This document shows, one piece after another, positions 4,131 to 5,742 of a stretch of 5,742 nucleotides of DNA. Source of the DNA: Gallionella sp. (lineage in GTDB: Bacteria; Pseudomonadota; Gammaproteobacteria; Burkholderiales; Gallionellaceae). The stretch is taken from assembly GCA_029850565.1 (NCBI GenBank), contig JARCRR010000130.1:1-5742 (forward strand). Direction: 5' to 3'. Numbering within the stretch: the stretch's first letter is position 1; each line of letters begins with the position of its first letter. Both the position numbers and the translations under genes were made by a program. The notes beneath the pieces are model-generated. The model made no database searches and was not told the origin of the DNA. It worked only from the letters and a program-made list of their open reading frames with translations.

Positions 4131-5742
4131 GAATAGAGATGACAGCGCACTCCATGAGTCGCGCTGAGGTCCGTCACCGCCGGATATCGTGTACATGCAG
4201 GCATCACATGCACACAGCGCGGTGCAAAGTGACACCCTGCCGGCGGGCTCACTGGTGACGGCAGGTCGCCTTCCAGTTTGATGAATGTTCTTCCTTGACC
4301 GTCGATACGCGGCACCGCAGACAGCAACGCCTGCGTGTAAGGATGTTTGGGGCCATGCATCACCTCGGCAGTCGTACCGCGCTCGACGATGCGCCCCAGA
4401 TACATCACACACACCTCATGCGCGAGATACTCGACCACGCCCAAATTGTGCGTGATGAACAGATAACTCAATCCCAGTTCTTGTTGCAGCGACTTCAGCA
4501 GATTCAATATCTGTGCCTGCACCGACACATCCAACGCACTGGTCGGTTCATCGCAGATCAGCAACTGAGGTGATACGGCCAATGCGCGCGCGATGGCGAT
4601 GCGTTGCCGCTGTCCGCCGGAGAACTCATGCGGATAGCGCCACTTGCTGTCGCGTGCCAGTCCGACCTTGTCCAGCAAGCCATCGATGTGCACCTGTCGC
4701 GCTGCGCTGTCGCCGCCAATGTGCAGAGCGCTCATACCTTCTTCCAAAATCTCCGCCACCCTCATCTTGGGATTGAGCGAAGCATATGGATCCTGGAACA
4801 CCATCTGCATCGCCGCACGCGATGCACCCGTACCGATCAACTCTTTGCCAGCGAACTGCACACTACCACCCGTAGGCGGCACCAACTGCAACAGCGACTT
4901 ACCCAGTGTCGTCTTGCCGCAACCCGACTCACCGACCAAGGCCAAGGTGTGGCCCTTAGGAATAGCCAGCGACACACCATCGACTGCTTTCACCTTGCCG
5001 ACCACGCGTTGCAGGATGCCCTTGCGAATGGGAAAGTGGACGCGCAAGTCGGAGACTTCTAGCAATGAGGAAGCTTCCCTCACGCCGTTCCTCTCCCACT
5101 GGAAGAGGGAGCCGACGGCAGGTGGGGATTGATTTTCCTCTCCCCTCTTTTCCCTTCCCTCTCCGTCATAAAGATGGCATCGCACCCCTTGCCCGTCCAC
5201 CAATGTCCATTCCGGCGACTGCGCTTGGCACAACGACCATGCCTTGTCGCAACGCGGTGCAAAACGGCAACCTTGCTTGATACTACCCAATGGCGGCACG
5301 CTACCGGGAATGGCACTCAACTGTTCCCCGCCGCGTGCAGTACCCGGCAACGCCGCGAGGAGTTTTCTCGTGTAGGGATGCAAAGGTCGCGCGAACAATT
5401 GCTCGCGCGAAGCCTGCTCCACGATCTGCCCTGCGTACATCACACCGACACGGTGCGCCGTCTCCGCCACCACGCCCAGATCGTGCGTAATGAGCAGCAT
5501 CGCCATGCCCGTCTGCGCTTGGGTATCGCGCAGAAGTTGCAACACTTGCGCTTGTATCGTCACATCCAGTGCCGTGGTCGGCTCATCTGCGATCAGCAAG
5601 CGCGGACTCCCAGCCAACGCCATCGCGATCATCACGCGCTGCTTCATCCCGCCGGAAAGCTGGAACGGATATTCGTGCACACGGCGTGCCGCATCGGGGA
5701 TGCCGACCTGATCCAGCAATTCGATGCAGCGCTCTTCAACTC
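4127..5742 (-). CDS. Dipeptide/oligopeptide-type ABC transporter ATPase, two fused NBDs (partial)
   Basis: ATP-hydrolysing subunit of a peptide/nickel-type importer at the inner face of the inner membrane, with DppD-like and DppF-like halves in one chain, as in GsiA or YejF. The 5' end is beyond the right edge; 537 residues are visible. Numbering from the TTG at 5719 (internal, not the true start): half 1 has LSGGMKQR (21-28), Walker B LLIADEPTTALD (41-52), H79 and the oligo_HPN tail HPYTRKLLAALP (114-125), but its Walker A lies outside. Half 2 is complete: Walker A GESGCGKTT (263-271), Q-loop Q309, FSGGQRQR (366-373), Walker B LLICDEPTSALD (386-397), H424 and HPYTQALLSAVP (459-470). Each half ends in a Cys-X5-Cys-X6-Cys-X16-Cys set (C151, C157, C164, C181; C496, C502, C509, C526). 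The linker (about 185-217) is low-complexity and charged, and its DNA looks like an inserted repeat. About 130 N-terminal residues are probably missing. Permease and binding-protein genes are expected to the right. Substrate unknown. Confidence 0.92.
   Translation of the reverse strand, partial: VEERCIELLDQVGIPDAARRVHEYPFQLSGGMKQRVMIAMALAGSPRLLIADEPTTALDVTIQAQVLQLLRDTQAQTGMAMLLITHDLGVVAETAHRVGVMYAGQIVEQASREQLFARPLHPYTRKLLAALPGTARGGEQLSAIPGSVPPLGSIKQGCRFAPRCDKAWSLCQAQSPEWTLVDGQGVRCHLYDGEGREKRGEENQSPPAVGSLFQWERNGVREASSLLEVSDLRVHFPIRKGILQRVVGKVKAVDGVSLAIPKGHTLALVGESGCGKTTLGKSLLQLVPPTGGSVQFAGKELIGTGASRAAMQMVFQDPYASLNPKMRVAEILEEGMSALHIGGDSAARQVHIDGLLDKVGLARDSKWRYPHEFSGGQRQRIAIARALAVSPQLLICDEPTSALDVSVQAQILNLLKSLQQELGLSYLFITHNLGVVEYLAHEVCVMYLGRIVERGTTAEVMHGPKHPYTQALLSAVPRIDGQGRTFIKLEGDLPSPVSPPAGCHFAPRCVHVMPACTRYPAVTDLSATHGVRCHLYS
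4143..4166. repeat. Imperfect hairpin at the mltD/ABC convergent junction
   Basis: CAGCGC-ACTC (4143-4152) pairs with GAGT-C-GCGCTG (4156-4166), giving ten base pairs with one bulged C and a CAT loop. It starts 12 bases after the mltD stop, within the last codons of the opposing ABC gene. No T-run follows on either strand, so it is not a classical intrinsic terminator. It could still shape the 3' end of the mltD transcript. Confidence 0.4.
5075..5130. repeat. Degenerate REP-like intergenic repeat within ABC linker codons
   Basis: Read on the - strand, this stretch has CTCCCTC, a short spacer, GGGAGAGG, then CGTGAGGG. That is the layout of a common small proteobacterial palindromic repeat (CCCTCTCCC...GGGAGAGGG...GTGAGGG). 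CCTCT/AGAGG (5090-5094 with 5104-5108) or CTCCC/GGGAG (5093-5097 with 5107-5111) can pair. It encodes part of the linker between the two ATPase domains, SLFQWERNGVRE, which resembles the nonsense peptides such repeats give when translated. Recognition is from memory of the pattern, and the copy is imperfect. Confidence 0.45.
5133..5164. repeat. 32-base homopyrimidine/homopurine tract in ABC gene
   Basis: All 32 bases are T or C on the + strand (purines on the coding - strand). The tract includes a 10-base mirror repeat TCTCCCCTCT. It encodes the charged linker segment GEGREKRGEEN. Such tracts can adopt triplex DNA and are prone to slippage, and here it directly abuts the REP-like stretch. Confidence 0.75.
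5387..5410. repeat. Paired self-palindromic octamers TCGCGCGA
   Basis: TCGCGCGA occurs at 5387-5394 and again at 5403-5410 with an 8-base spacer. Because the octamer is its own reverse complement, the copies are both direct and inverted repeats and can form an 8-base stem. They lie in the ABC gene where the protein reads SREQLFARP, so the Ala/Ser-Arg codons explain part of the match. Confidence 0.6.

Noticed and set aside
3384..4412. A 342-codon open frame on the - strand across mltD and the end of the ABC gene
   Set aside because: It overlaps two real genes in another frame, and its translation shows no domain, only shadow-like composition.

Overview
The window looks like a piece of a moderately GC-rich proteobacterial chromosome. 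A betaproteobacterium of the Nitrosomonadales type is my best guess, but this is inferred from the style of the proteins and not proven by any marker gene. There are no RNA genes, transposases, CRISPR arrays or phage genes, and the content is mostly housekeeping.

Layout from left to right. (1) A complete or nearly complete SemiSWEET sugar transporter lies at the left edge, + strand. (2) About 330 bases follow with no convincing gene; they hold a few short inverted and direct repeats and presumably the control region of the next gene. (3) acs, acetyl-CoA synthetase, 654 residues, + strand, is intact with all active-site motifs. (4) mltD, a periplasmic LysM-type lytic murein transglycosylase, + strand, starts on a TTG that overlaps the acs stop codon by 4 bases. 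(5) A dipeptide/oligopeptide-type ABC transporter ATPase with two nucleotide-binding domains fused in one chain, - strand, is cut by the right edge. It converges on mltD, and the two stop codons overlap in a shared TTAA.

How they fit together. acs and mltD are arranged as a translationally coupled pair, yet a textbook intrinsic terminator lies just after acs, inside the part of mltD that encodes its signal peptide. The terminator should end much of the acs transcription, while ribosomes starting on mltD could in principle keep it from folding. The SemiSWEET gene and the ABC ATPase have no evident functional link to the pair.

The observations most worth a second look are the terminator inside a signal-peptide coding region; a low-complexity, REP-like stretch with a 32-base homopyrimidine run that encodes the linker between the two ABC domains; a three-copy GTGATCTTGC element in mltD that can form two mutually exclusive structures; and matching four-cysteine motifs in both halves of the ABC protein. 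I see no evidence for an undescribed multi-gene system.
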